From positions 1 to 50,903 of the forward strand of contig NZ_JACOFW010000028.1 of the NCBI RefSeq assembly GCF_014284305.1: a stretch of DNA of 50,903 nt, read 5' to 3'. Positions 1 through 8,782 of this stretch are shown piece by piece. Position 1 is the stretch's first letter; every line of letters begins with the position of its first letter. Both the position numbers and the translations under genes were made by a program. The DNA is from Affinundibacterium seohonense. GTDB taxonomy: Bacteria > Pseudomonadota > Gammaproteobacteria > Burkholderiales > Burkholderiaceae_D. Under the pieces are notes generated by a model. That model had not been told where the DNA came from. It was given only the letters and a program-made list of their open reading frames with translations, and made no database searches.

Positions 1-7
1 GGAGAAT

Positions 8-831
8 GGGTTCTGTCGCGTTAAAAACTGCAAGTCGAAATTTTGGCAGGATTTATATTCGTTCTCACACTGCACGGATTTGTCCTGCCAAAACATAAAA
101 TTGGTGGGCAAAAGACATCTCTTCTGAGCCAGCTAAATACGATTGACCTTTGCGAATCATGTGTATTAATTCGATGCCGGCCAGAACGCTTTTTGCGGCC
201 TTAAATGACTTGAATCCAAGCATAGGTTTTGTCATTCGCTTCACCGCGCGATGGTCTTGTTCGACGATGTTGTTGAAGTATTTTACCTGATGAATGATCA
301 TCGGCATTTCCATAGAGTCATTGATTTGATCGATTGCAGCTTTGTTCGAACCACTCTTGTCCATCCTGACCTTTTCTGGAATACCGTTAACCTGAATTGC
401 CTTGTCGAAGAAGCGCATGACAGCGCCTTTATCACGCTTCTCTGTCAATAGAAAGTCGATCGTTTTGCCTTCTTTATCAACCGCTCTATAAAGGTATTTC
501 CAAACACCTTTGACTTTGATATATGTTTCATCCATACGCCAACTTGTCCCAACTGGACGCTTGTGTTGGCGAAATATCTTCTCTAAAATCGGCAGAAATC
601 GGATCGACCAACGGTTAATGGATGAGTGATCGACAACGATACCTCTTTCCTCCATTATTTCTTCAATATGCCGATAACTTAATGGTTATGCTGCATACCA
701 GCGAATATAAACTAAGATCACTTCTATTGGAAAGTGCAGCCGTTTAGTCTTATTCATTTCAACTCTATGATCATAGAACAGCAAAGGCTACACATAGCGC
801 TATGATTCCTCACGTTAATGCGACAGAACCC
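8..831 (-). mobile_element. IS6-type insertion sequence, copy A (824 bp)
   Basis: Terminal inverted repeats GGGTTCTGTCGCGTTAA (8-24) and, as reverse complement, GGGTTCTGTCGCATTAA (815-831) match at 16 of 17 bases and enclose one IS6-like transposase. A second element of exactly the same length lies at 10706-11529 in the same orientation. No 8-bp target duplication can be recognised: the right flank is ATTTCGAA and only seven bases of left flank are in the window. Confidence 0.85.
65..757 (-). pseudogene. IS6-type DDE transposase with a nonsense codon
   Basis: The gene would start at the ATG at 757-755 (MNKTKRLHFPIEV...) and encode 230 residues, the usual IS6-family length. Codon 24 is TAA (688-686) where copy B at 10763 has TAC, so the N-terminal part (RWYAA, stop, PLSYRHIEE) is cut off. 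Restarting at the ATG at 655 gives a 196-residue protein that keeps the DDE core (WRMDET, RMDKSGSN and EQDHRAVKR) but loses the N-terminal DNA-binding part. It is probably inactive unless read through. Confidence 0.8.
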
Positions 832-979
832 ATTTCGAACTCGATCACGATTTCGAGCACCCTCTTAAATAAAAAATTTCCGTCTCCAATGGCCCGCGGA
901 TGCTAACGAAATCAGAAGTCGCATTGCTGCGGAAGAGCAAGCAGGAAATAGCCGAACGGTTTAGGAAAAAACAGTAATT

Positions 980-2215
980 TTATCGCTGAAAATCTATGCA
1001 TGAGCTCAAGATATGAATGTCTCGCTTGGTGACTCCGGAATCGGAAAATTCCTGCTGCCAGCGGGATATAACCGCTCGCACTTCTTCAATGATAGTGTTA
1101 GCTTCGTCTGGTTTTAGCAAAAACCGACCGCATTGTGATATTGCGTTCTTGGTTGTACTTGCAGCCCCTTGGGCTCCAACTCCAATAGATTGAGGTGTGG
1201 TAGCGGCAGCTGAGTGAGGAACTATATCGAATGCAGGAGATAAAACATAACGACCAGGCGACTCCATCAATAATGCATGGTTACGAAGATGATCATCAAC
1301 GTTACCGATAAAAATGTTAAATATCATTCGCCTGTAAAGTTGATGACAATCTAGCTGTCCCAGTATATTGAATGGCCTCATAGCCTCTGCAATACCAGCA
1401 TACGAGAACGTCGTAACGAGTTCTCGTTTATCGATACCGAGTGCAGAGGGAGCTAGCAGTGAGTGAGCACTGATGTAATGTTTCCGCGCTCCTCCTTTTG
1501 TTCTGTCAAAGCGTTCTATAAGGAATACTGGGCGATTAGCTATATTCCGAAGCTCGAAGTCTGGAGTATTTATTCCAGCCTTATGAGCGAGGCGCATTGT
1601 TGCATATTCGACTGACGGCACATCAAATACGTCATCTGGTCGAGAGAATTTCGCGATATATTCCATCCCTTCATGGACCACAACTGTTTTAGGTCGAAAA
1701 CCGCCAAGACTACTGCCAGGTGCTAGCAAACGTATATCTTCTTCCGTCAACTTTGTATCTGGATTTATCGTCAATTCGTCGATGGTGATTTGAAGTTTCG
1801 CCGAAAGGTCTTCAAGTCGACACGCGATAACTCCTAAATTGGGTTTCTCTGTGTGGTGCTGCGAAAACCCAATGCAACCTGATCCATAGTGCCATGAGTG
1901 AAGGAACCATTCTATTGAATTGGCCGGTAACGGTTGATTATTGCGTTTCAATATACTTGCTGTGAGCTTTACTCCCCAAGCATTGGGGCCTGCATCGGAG
2001 AGGACTCCATACGAGCTATCTGGTTGTCGAGGCACTTCTTGTCGTTCTTTTGATAACTTTAGATGAATAGGATCAAGGGCAAATGCCCCTTCTTTGTCAA
2101 CATAAAATCGTCCATAAGCAAAATGTCCGTTACCAATTTCATCTAAGCCAAAACTACCAACTGGCACAGGATTGTACGGATATCTGCAATCAAAGACAGT
2201 GCACGAGTCAATCAT
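980..2215 (-). CDS. HipA-family serine/threonine kinase toxin
   Basis: A 411-residue HipA-family protein. Family members phosphorylate a cytosolic target (glutamyl-tRNA synthetase for E. coli HipA) and cause growth arrest; the target here is unknown. The P-loop-like segment GSSLGGFRPK is at about residues 167-176, the catalytic-loop-like FNIFIGNVDDHLRNH at about 297-312, and a metal-binding AFDIVP motif at about 330, so the kinase core looks complete. The start codon shares one base with the stop of the hipB-like gene (TAATG), which implies translational coupling and control by the operators at 2517-2630. Assignment to the family is secure; to a subfamily it is not. Confidence 0.88.
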   Translation of the reverse strand: MIDSCTVFDCRYPYNPVPVGSFGLDEIGNGHFAYGRFYVDKEGAFALDPIHLKLSKERQEVPRQPDSSYGVLSDAGPNAWGVKLTASILKRNNQPLPANSIEWFLHSWHYGSGCIGFSQHHTEKPNLGVIACRLEDLSAKLQITIDELTINPDTKLTEEDIRLLAPGSSLGGFRPKTVVVHEGMEYIAKFSRPDDVFDVPSVEYATMRLAHKAGINTPDFELRNIANRPVFLIERFDRTKGGARKHYISAHSLLAPSALGIDKRELVTTFSYAGIAEAMRPFNILGQLDCHQLYRRMIFNIFIGNVDDHLRNHALLMESPGRYVLSPAFDIVPHSAAATTPQSIGVGAQGAASTTKNAISQCGRFLLKPDEANTIIEEVRAVISRWQQEFSDSGVTKRDIHILSSCIDFQR

Positions 2216-2520
2216 TAGAAATCCTGGTCTAGTACTGGTACGTTAATGACCCTCCGATGTTCTGGCGTGTCAGGTTGACTGAGCACAAGCTCAACATCCG
2301 CAAGTTCATTTAGTGCTTCAAGAACGCTCAGTAATACACCAATAGAAGCACCCAAGTCACCACGCTCTAAACGTCCCAGTGTGGTTCTGTGGATGCGACA
2401 GATGCGTTCCAAGTCCGAAAGACTTAGCTTCTGGGCCTTACGGGCTCGACGAAGCCGTTCTCCCAAGCGCCGCGCGCCTTCAGTCACTGAATTGGATGCA
2501 AATTGAGAATTTTGTCGCAT
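2215..2520 (-). CDS. HipB-like XRE-family antitoxin and repressor
   Basis: A 101-residue protein with a helix-turn-helix of the XRE/Cro type at about residues 15-75 (RLGERLRRARKAQKLSLSDL, then TTLGRLERG). Such proteins bind and neutralise HipA and repress their own operon. It is the first gene of the pair, and the downstream kinase gene overlaps its stop codon by one base. Three AT-rich palindromic sites lie just upstream and over its start. The tail ending VPVLDQDF is not a recognisable domain. Confidence 0.85.
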   Translation of the reverse strand: MRQNSQFASNSVTEGARRLGERLRRARKAQKLSLSDLERICRIHRTTLGRLERGDLGASIGVLLSVLEALNELADVELVLSQPDTPEHRRVINVPVLDQDF

Positions 2521-2630
2521 ATATACAATTTTTTAGTCAATTAGATGTATATATACATTCTACGCATGTTTCCATCTTATTTCCAATTAATTAAATATTA
2601 ACTATCTCGTTATGATGCATATATACATCA
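2517..2630. promoter_or_regulatory. hipBA operator cluster (three TGYATATATACA sites)
   Basis: Three near-identical sites are visible: GCATATATACAA at 2517-2528 over the hipB start, the perfect palindrome ATGTATATATACAT at 2545-2558, and TGATGCATATATACATCA at 2613-2630. A partial copy (TGCATATAA) follows at about 2646. Repeated palindromes upstream of an XRE antitoxin are the usual layout of HipB autoregulation. That these are its sites is inference. Confidence 0.6.
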
Positions 2631-2663
2631 TAAATTAAAATGAAATGCATATAAGCGCCATTT

Positions 2664-2793
2664 TTTGCGCGCACTCAAATATCCTTAGGCTATCTTAGCC
2701 TAATTGAATACCAAGAGCACTTAGGTTTAACAACGTAAATCAGTCCAAGAAAATATCCGCACCCCCGGCTGGTCAAAGTTGAGTGCGCGCCAA
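2664..2793. repeat. Inverted repeat bounding a 130-bp segment
   Basis: TTTGCGCGCACTCAA (2664-2678) and the reverse complement of TTGAGTGCGCGCCAA (2779-2793) match at 14 of 15 bases, separated by 100 bp with no gene. The right arm lies exactly where the LytTR regulator loses its N-terminus, so this may be a small inserted or rearranged element. Confidence 0.45.
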
Positions 2794-3285
2794 CATGCAT
2801 TGGACGCTTTTGAATTAGGTGCGGTGAATTATCTAGTAAAGCCTTTACAGCGAGGGCGTTTATTGACGACCATCGAAAAATTGCAAGCTAAAGTTGGGAA
2901 AAGTGCCGGGGTCATTCCTGATACTGTTTGGGACAAAATAGTCCACATAAAATTAGAGACAAAATACTTGCGATGGATACAGGCATCTGTTGGTAATCTA
3001 CTGAGGTTAATCACAATCGAAGAAATATTTATCTTTCAATCAGACGCAAAATGTACGCGTGTTGTTACAGCTCATCATGAGGCCTTCATTCGTAAGCCGA
3101 TTAAAGAGTTAATCGATGAGCTTAATCCAGAAGACTTCATTCAAATAAGCCGTGGTGCTATCGTCAATCTGCGATGGATCGAATCGATATACAGAGAGGA
3201 TGGCCATATGGAAGTCAGTCTTAAAGAGAAATCCGACCGGCTCTCTATGAGCTCCTGCTATCAAGCCGCATTTAAGCAAATGTAA
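2779..3285 (+). pseudogene. LytTR-family response regulator lacking most of its receiver domain
   Basis: The readable part starts inside a receiver domain: QHALDAFELGAVNYLVKP is the C-terminal end of a REC domain with its conserved Lys-Pro. A full LytTR DNA-binding domain follows (about residues 68-168, FIRKPIKELIDELNP, then FIQISRGAIVNLRWI). The phosphoacceptor aspartate and about 90 N-terminal residues are missing, and the only start in frame is a TTG. Full-length relatives are about 240-250 residues. It is probably a 5'-truncated remnant, broken at about 2775-2790 where an inverted-repeat arm lies. No sensor kinase gene is adjacent. Confidence 0.75.
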
Positions 3286-3287
3286 AC

Positions 3288-3305
3288 TCTCAAAGCATTT
3301 TGAGA
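3288..3305 (+). terminator. Weak hairpin terminator after the LytTR remnant
   Basis: TCTCAAA (3288-3294), a GCAT loop and TTTGAGA (3299-3305) form a 7-bp stem three bases after the stop codon, followed by a short T-rich stretch (ATCGTTTTA). The stem is AT-rich, so efficiency is uncertain. Confidence 0.4.
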
Positions 3306-3451
3306 ATCGTTTTATGAGGGGAAGCCAAAACCTATTACCTTCTGGTTGTGCGAGGTTTTCGAGCTGTCGCTAGTGGATGGTTTAACTCCTTTTTTGAGGT
3401 TCTGAAAATCGCAACGAATGGTGCAACCCTAAGACGTACATCGTCCTTTGC

Positions 3452-4933
3452 CTATTTGACTTGACACATGGCTTGGCGGTCGACTCGAGTCAAATCCACG
3501 TTCGCCGCATTTGCGAGTTTCACATCATCAAACGTAAACCCGTACTTCGCTTTCACATCGACGCATAAGCCTTTATTGCCAGCAACCGCTAAACAATTAC
3601 TCTGTATGTACTCTCCTTTCACTTTAGTGCGATCGGCAATTAAGAGCTGCCCGTTCATGATGACACTCAAAATATCGGCATTCGTTTTTTTATAAATCGC
3701 CTCGCTCCCTTCGGCACTAGCATCATCAACGACAATAATGTTGGCCAATTTACCGACAGAAATTGAACCAGCGATGTTGTTGATGCCTAATGAAACCGCA
3801 GCCTCCGATGTCGTCATTTTCCAAAGTTCATTACCACTCACAGGACGTGATGATTTTTGACTAGTGTATGAATGTGCACAGTTCATTTCCGCAAGTATGT
3901 TAAATGAGCCTGATGGTGACCAATCGGTGCCTAATGCCAATGAGACTTGCTGATCGATCAGTTTAATCGGGTCCAACGTGGTGCCATAGAGGGCTAAGTT
4001 TGAGCGTGGTGACCAGATGACGGACACTTGATTGTCCTTGATCGTTTTCGCGCCAACTATCTCTAGCGGAATCGCATGAATCATGGAGAATTTACGGCGA
4101 GGATCTGGAGAGTCTTTGATGAATTTGAAGTACGCCAAAATTTCACCTTCCGCCACACAGTTCGATCCTTCGCCAATATGCGGTACATAAGGGGAATTGA
4201 GAATTTTATCTTTTATACCGCCTACATTAGGAAGAGTACTTGAGCGGTCATCACAATAAGGTTTGAAAGCGGTGGCCATATTGTTTGTAAACGGAAATGT
4301 CGCAAGGTCAGCATTGAATTTGGCTTTCTCATCGCTGGAAATGTTGGTAAGCAAACCATCAAAATATCCGCTCCCAGCAATCACTGTCTCGCCAGCGAGA
4401 AGATGCCTTAACTCAATCCAGAATAAAATTTTGGGGTCTTGTGTGGACTTATCGTATTTCAGCGCGTATTTCCCATGCAAGCCCTTTTGCCACTCCTCAC
4501 GGTGCAAATAATCAGGTAACAATATAGGATCGGGGTACTGATAGCTAAAACTCGTATGCTCGTGGGCATTGATAAAGCCTGGCGCGAAATAGGCGTTTTC
4601 ACACTTTAAGATACCTGTGTTTGGATATTTAATCGCTAGTGAACTGCTTGTATTAATATCGACAATTTTATCATCCTGAATGTAGACAGACTGATCTTCG
4701 ATCCGGAAGCTTTCGTTAAGCATTTTCCCCTCAATGACTAAGCCAGGAGAAGTGCCTTCACTAAATTGGCAACGATCAGTCGCAACAAGCTTTGTTGATA
4801 AAGAAGATGGTTGGATGTCAGAAGAGCTTACCTTGCTCGTTTCACGAATCGGTTGGCTTGAACAAGAGATCAATAGCAAAACTGAGAGGGAAACTACTAT
4901 TGTTTTCGGTGTTAGGATCAGAGCCATAATCAT
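3452..4933 (-). CDS. Lipoprotein amidohydrolase (imidazolonepropionase-like superfamily)
   Basis: A 493-residue metal-dependent hydrolase. The N-terminus is a lipoprotein signal (hydrophobic run, then LLIS-C at about residues 21-24), so the enzyme should be membrane-anchored outside the cytoplasm. Amidohydrolase signatures follow in order: NAHEHTSF with the HxH metal ligands at about 121-128, a histidine in MIHAIPLE at about 285, and the catalytic aspartate in LGTDWSPSG at about 334. The C-terminal GSISVGKLANIIVVD is typical of the composite beta domain. The substrate cannot be told; relatives act on cyclic amides, nucleobases or amidines. Starting at residue 3 instead of residue 1 is equally possible. 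No operon partner. Confidence 0.8.
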   Translation of the reverse strand: MIMALILTPKTIVVSLSVLLLISCSSQPIRETSKVSSSDIQPSSLSTKLVATDRCQFSEGTSPGLVIEGKMLNESFRIEDQSVYIQDDKIVDINTSSSLAIKYPNTGILKCENAYFAPGFINAHEHTSFSYQYPDPILLPDYLHREEWQKGLHGKYALKYDKSTQDPKILFWIELRHLLAGETVIAGSGYFDGLLTNISSDEKAKFNADLATFPFTNNMATAFKPYCDDRSSTLPNVGGIKDKILNSPYVPHIGEGSNCVAEGEILAYFKFIKDSPDPRRKFSMIHAIPLEIVGAKTIKDNQVSVIWSPRSNLALYGTTLDPIKLIDQQVSLALGTDWSPSGSFNILAEMNCAHSYTSQKSSRPVSGNELWKMTTSEAAVSLGINNIAGSISVGKLANIIVVDDASAEGSEAIYKKTNADILSVIMNGQLLIADRTKVKGEYIQSNCLAVAGNKGLCVDVKAKYGFTFDDVKLANAANVDLTRVDRQAMCQVK

Positions 4934-5064
4934 GATACGTCTTTCTGAAAGTGTAATTAGAATTATTTAAATAGCACCACAAAAAGACAATACATCAAAG
5001 ATAGTTTTCGGCGGATCTTTTCGTCTGCGGGGAACATATGGTATTGTCAAGTTAAGTTCATAAG

Positions 5065-5550
5065 GATGATGATAACGTATTAACTCATCAAAACCACAAT
5101 ATTATCGCCATCGATTTCCTGCCGAAATTATTAGCCGCTGCGTGTGGTTCTACTTTCGGTTCAGTTTAAGCTATCGAGATGTCGAAGAAATGATGGCTGA
5201 ACGTGGTGTAACGGTCAGCTATGAAACCATTCGTGATTGGACGATAAAATTCGGTGGTCTGTACGCAAAACGTCTCGAATCAAAAGCCAAGAGACCGGGT
5301 GACTGCTGGCATTTAGATGAAGTTTTCCTGACTATCAACGGCACACGTCAATACCTTTGGCGCGCTGTTGATCAAGATGGTGAAGTCCTTGATACTCTGG
5401 TTCAACCCCGTCGAAATAAACACGCGGCGAAAAATTTTTTTCATAGACTACTGAAAAAATTGAAATACGTTCCTCGCCTCATTAAATACTGCGCCAACAC
5501 CACAAGGTGTTAAACAGCGCAGTCATTTTTCCAGTTTTTGTTAATTTCAG
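5065..5550 (+). pseudogene. IS6-type transposase remnant, third and different lineage
   Basis: The open part (5142-5513) encodes the middle of an IS6-type transposase: SLSYRDVEEMMAERGVTVSY, then CWHLDEVFLTINGTRQYLWR with the first catalytic aspartate. The reading frame extends upstream without a good start (HRFPAEIISRCVWFYFR). After VPRLI the frame breaks, and in another frame RQHHKVLNSAV resembles the RQHKGLNNRAE segment beyond the second aspartate, so an internal deletion with a frameshift removed the second catalytic residue. It is clearly different from the two 824-bp copies. No terminal repeats were identified. Confidence 0.75.
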
Positions 5551-5764
5551 TACACTGGAAAATCGCTCCAATACGCTTCTGGTTAAGGATGCCAAGAAAT
5601 GTATGGGGTGAATATGCAAGCTGATTACTGGAAAATGTTGGGCGCCGTTTGACAACTAATGCTATGGAGGTTTACGTTAATGCGTTAAAACCCTATCTTT
5701 TGGGATGTGAACGCTTTTAGACGCTGATAATCGAAATACCGCGCATTGACTAAGGGAGTAACGT

Positions 5765-6136
5765 ATGAGCACAAAGAAAATAGATACCGCCAAACTTGAT
5801 AAAATCGTCGCTGAGGCTAACCGCAACTCTGCTGAGCGAGCACAAGGTTATCGTGAACGGTCGCTAAAAATGTATCCATGGATTTGCGGACGATGCATGC
5901 GCGAATTCAATCACAGTAATGTCTCGCAATTGACTGTGCATCATCGCAATCATAATCATGACGACAATCCAGCCGATGGCAGCAATTGGGAGTTACTATG
6001 TTTATATTGCCACGACAACGAACACTCTCGCTATCTTGAAGCTGATCAACAAGGCACTTCGGGTGAAAACAAAATGAAACATGCTACACATAACCCATTT
6101 GCGGCGTTGCAAACGTTGATGAAAAACAAACCGTAG
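5765..6136 (+). CDS. YajD-like HNH nuclease family protein
   Basis: A 123-residue protein with a compact HNH/zinc motif: CGRCMREFN at about residues 39-47, VHHRNHNHDDNP at about 59-70, then WELLCLYCHDNEHSR at about 76-90. The two CxxC pairs should bind zinc and the His-rich segment the catalytic metal. Length and arrangement match E. coli YajD (about 115 residues), a family of unsettled function. A good ribosome site (AGGGAG, 7 bases before the ATG) supports the start. It stands alone, with no methylase or restriction partner nearby. Confidence 0.8.
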   Translation: MSTKKIDTAKLDKIVAEANRNSAERAQGYRERSLKMYPWICGRCMREFNHSNVSQLTVHHRNHNHDDNPADGSNWELLCLYCHDNEHSRYLEADQQGTSGENKMKHATHNPFAALQTLMKNKP

Positions 6137-6353
6137 ATAAAAAGTCAAACCTCGTTTTTGTGACAAGCAAGCGGTTTTCCGTGTTGACACAAAATTAAAC
6201 CCAGATTTTAGTTTTACGTACCCAGTTTAATCCTGCGACTGGTAGCTAACCTATCAACCAGCTTGCCGAACAACGAATAGTGCGTATTGACAACAGCTAC
6301 ACGTTTGGCTATTTTTTGTGTATCGATTGTGTATTCACTCAAAGGAGGAAAGC

Positions 6354-6626
6354 ATGCGCGACGCCGCCATTAACATACGGGCATTGCCCGAACAGCGAGA
6401 TTTGATTGATCGCGCTGCAACTTTGCTGGGCAAAAACCGTTCGGACTTTATGCTTGAGGCCGCCTGCGACAAAGCGCAGGCAGTGGTACTTGACCAAGTA
6501 TTCTTCAACCTGGATGCCGCCAAGTTCCAGCAGTTCACTGCAATGCTTGACGCTCCGCCTCTTCAAAATCTAGGGCTTGAGCGTCTCATGGCAGTGGCGC
6601 CTCCTTGGGGCGCAGTCAAGGCATGA
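6354..6626 (+). CDS. TacA-like (DUF1778) ribbon-helix-helix antitoxin
   Basis: A 90-residue protein beginning MRDAAINIRALPEQRDLI at the ATG at 6354, preceded by a strong AAAGGAGGAAAGC ribosome site; the longer frame from 6318 lacks one. The N-terminal RHH domain (AAINIRALPEQRDLIDRAA, then LGKNRSDFMLEAA) and the C-terminal FxxLDAxP-type tail are typical of DUF1778 antitoxins, which bind a GNAT toxin and repress the operon. The next gene's expected ATG (6623) overlaps this stop in an ATGA junction. Confidence 0.85.
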   Translation: MRDAAINIRALPEQRDLIDRAATLLGKNRSDFMLEAACDKAQAVVLDQVFFNLDAAKFQQFTAMLDAPPLQNLGLERLMAVAPPWGAVKA

Positions 6627-6665
6627 GCTTGCAACTCACCTCAGCCCCTCGCGGCCACCCAAATT

Positions 6666-7112
6666 TTGGATGAATTTAAGTGTGGCGAGGCCGTTCTAGA
6701 TGAGTGGCTCAAGCGACGCGCAATGACCAACCAACTTAGCGGTGCCAGCCGTACATTTGTAGTGACGGATCAGGACAGCCGAGTTTTCGGTTATTACGCT
6801 ATGGCCGCAGGAGCCGTCTCCCATCACATGGCAACCAGCTCTATGCGCAGGAATATGCCTGATCCAGTTCCGGTGATGGTGCTGGCTCGGCTGGCGGTTG
6901 ATTATCGAGCGCAGGGTATCAAGCTCGGCGCATCCCTGCTGCAAGACGCCGTCAACCGGGCGGTGGTGGTTTCTCAGAACGCTGGTGTCCGAGCGTTGTT
7001 AGTGCATGCGCTTCACGACCGAGCCAAGGCGTTCTACGAACACTATGGTTTTCAGTCGTCGCCGTTACATCCGATGACGCTCATGCTGAGATTGAATACC
7101 GGCAAGCCATGA
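6666..7112 (+). CDS. TacT/AtaT-like GNAT acetyltransferase toxin, 5' end frameshifted
   Basis: Family members acetylate the amino group of aminoacyl-tRNA and block translation. The body is well conserved: LDEFKCGEAVLDEWL at the start, VMVLARLAVDYRAQGIKLG (acetyl-CoA-binding motif A) and the C-terminal FYEHYGF with the tyrosine typical of these toxins. The expected start is the ATG at 6623, overlapping the antitoxin stop (MSLQLTSA...), but that frame hits TGA at 6671. The correct frame reads PLAATQILDEF just after a C-rich stretch at 6644-6650, so a +1/-2 frameshift separates the first 9 or so residues from the rest. Only a TTG start at 6666 avoids it. The toxin may be dead or poorly made. Confidence 0.75.
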   Translation: MDEFKCGEAVLDEWLKRRAMTNQLSGASRTFVVTDQDSRVFGYYAMAAGAVSHHMATSSMRRNMPDPVPVMVLARLAVDYRAQGIKLGASLLQDAVNRAVVVSQNAGVRALLVHALHDRAKAFYEHYGFQSSPLHPMTLMLRLNTGKP

Positions 7113-7549
7113 GCGGCCGCGTTTTGGAAGGCAAAATAAAACAAAAACTACAAAGTCAAAAGCCTCCGAACGGAGGCCTTGGTGCACTTAAAAGTTGAAG
7201 TCGATGGTCCCTCAACAAGAGTGGGACGAACCGGGTGCAAAGTTGGGTCGTCATTTTTAATGGTTTCACCTCGGTTTCCGATTTCATTCAAGGATGCTAG
7301 CGACTAAAAATTTTCCTGACGTAGACGGAAGCAGTTATACCTACACTTTTCCTATTAAAACAGAATTCTTGCAGACAAATTTACCAATCGAAAAAGAGTC
7401 GTAAATATGACTATTGAATTAGGGGAAGTCTAGTCCGACCAAATTGAAGATTCGGGGGAAAGCGCTACCAGAAAATAACGATCAAATGAGGCAAACAAAT
7501 GTGTAAAGTTTTTTAATGATTGTAGGAAACAGGTTAAACTCAATGCATT
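7113..7549 (+). other. Intergenic stretch with two very short reading frames
   Basis: No full gene is visible. After the hairpin at 7162-7177, an ATG at 7294 opens a 36-codon frame (MLATKNFPDVDGSSYTYTF...). It is followed after two bases by an ATG at 7407 opening MTIELGEV, an amber codon, then 15 more in-frame codons to TAA. Both precede the exporter genes. They may be degraded small-peptide genes or chance. Confidence 0.25.
7162..7177. terminator. GC-rich hairpin (GCCTCC-GAAC-GGAGGC)
   Basis: A 6-bp GC stem with a GAAC tetraloop is flanked by AAAA on its left, which reads as TTTT when transcribed on the minus strand. It lies 50 bp after the GNAT gene. The T-tract is stronger on the minus strand, so it may serve as a two-way terminator. 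Confidence 0.55.
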
Positions 7550-8782
7550 ATGTCTACATTAAGTCGGGCTATGAAATACTCACGTTATTTTTTTGTCGCT
7601 ATCTGTTTAATCATCGGAATTTTTGCTTGGATCTTAATGCAGAAAGTGCGAGGACCTACCTTGCCCGGCTATCAAGTAATTGAGCAAACCTTGGTGCAAA
7701 CTGTAGTCGCCACTGGTCGGATTGCCGCTGTATCACGTGCGCAAGTTAGTAGCCCGGTGACAGGCGTTATCCTTGAGCGGCGGGTAGGAGAAGGGGATTC
7801 GGTAAAACCTGGAAATGTATTAGCGATATTGCGTGCCGATGATCTCGAGGCTGGGTTGCGAGAGGCCGAGGCGGCCTTGACGCAGTTGCAACAAACATCG
7901 CGTCCGCAAGCACAAGCTAGTTTGCGTGAAGCACAATCAAGATTAGCTCAGGCAAGCCGCGAGGCGAATCGGCGTCGTGATCTGTTTCGGCAACGGATGA
8001 TTACCAATGAATCGATGGAACAAGCAGTTCAAATCGAAACTGCTGCCCGCACTGCGTTCGAACAGGCACAATTCATTGCAAATTCGCTGGCAACTGGCAG
8101 CTCTGGAGAGACAGCGGCGCGTGCTCGTTTAGCCAATGCCAAAGCGCAATTAGCAAAGACGACCATTCGCGCTGAAGTCGATGGGACCGTATTAACTAGA
8201 AATGCAGAACCAGGGGATTTAGCACAACCTGGTCGTGTTCTCTTCGAAATCGCTCGCAGTGGTGATACAGAAGTATTGATGCCACTAGATGAAAAAAATC
8301 TAGAAGTGCTCGCGATCGGACAAGCCGCGACGTGCATTGCCGACGCGTTTCCTTCACGTCCATTTTCAGCAAAAGTAAGTTTCATTGCACCAGGTGTTGA
8401 TGCGCAACGCGGGACTATCGACATTCGACTTAGTGTAACACCAGTACCGGATTTTGTACGGCAAGGGATGACTGTCTCGGTGAACGTGGAGACCGGGCGC
8501 CGCGATCGTGCGCTCGTTGTCACGAACGATGCGCTAAATCAGATAAATGGAGCGAACGCCAAACTATGGATAGTTGAAAATGGTCGCGCCGTACAGCGCA
8601 ATGTGAAGCTCGGCTTACGTGGTTTAACCCAAACCGAAGTAACGACTGGTTTGCGTGCTCGTGATTGGGTTTTGACCACTGTACCAACGACATTGGTAGA
8701 CGGGGATCGAGTTAGAGTCAAAGCAACAAGCTCTTCTGTCGACCCTGCGACGCGTAAAGAATTACCAGTAAAGCTGGACTAA
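7550..8782 (+). CDS. HlyD/MacA-type periplasmic adaptor of an ABC exporter
   Basis: A 410-residue membrane-fusion protein: one N-terminal transmembrane segment (about residues 14-31), a lipoyl-like half (VVATGRIAAVSRAQVSSPV), an alanine/glutamine-rich coiled-coil hairpin at about 95-185, the second lipoyl half (KTTIRAEVDGTVLTRNAEPG) and beta-barrel domains with VRQGMTVSVNVETG. Adaptors of this class link an inner-membrane ABC transporter to an outer-membrane channel. Its stop overlaps the permease start by one base, so the three genes form an operon. No outer-membrane TolC gene is present here. Substrate unknown. Confidence 0.85.
   Translation: MSTLSRAMKYSRYFFVAICLIIGIFAWILMQKVRGPTLPGYQVIEQTLVQTVVATGRIAAVSRAQVSSPVTGVILERRVGEGDSVKPGNVLAILRADDLEAGLREAEAALTQLQQTSRPQAQASLREAQSRLAQASREANRRRDLFRQRMITNESMEQAVQIETAARTAFEQAQFIANSLATGSSGETAARARLANAKAQLAKTTIRAEVDGTVLTRNAEPGDLAQPGRVLFEIARSGDTEVLMPLDEKNLEVLAIGQAATCIADAFPSRPFSAKVSFIAPGVDAQRGTIDIRLSVTPVPDFVRQGMTVSVNVETGRRDRALVVTNDALNQINGANAKLWIVENGRAVQRNVKLGLRGLTQTEVTTGLRARDWVLTTVPTTLVDGDRVRVKATSSSVDPATRKELPVKLD

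Noticed and set aside
832..979. A gene remnant beside IS copy A
   Set aside because: Only short frames without resemblance to a protein family are present.
8029..8523. A 164-codon minus-strand frame inside the exporter adaptor gene
   Set aside because: The opposite strand encodes a clear HlyD-type adaptor; this frame is its shadow with low-complexity content.
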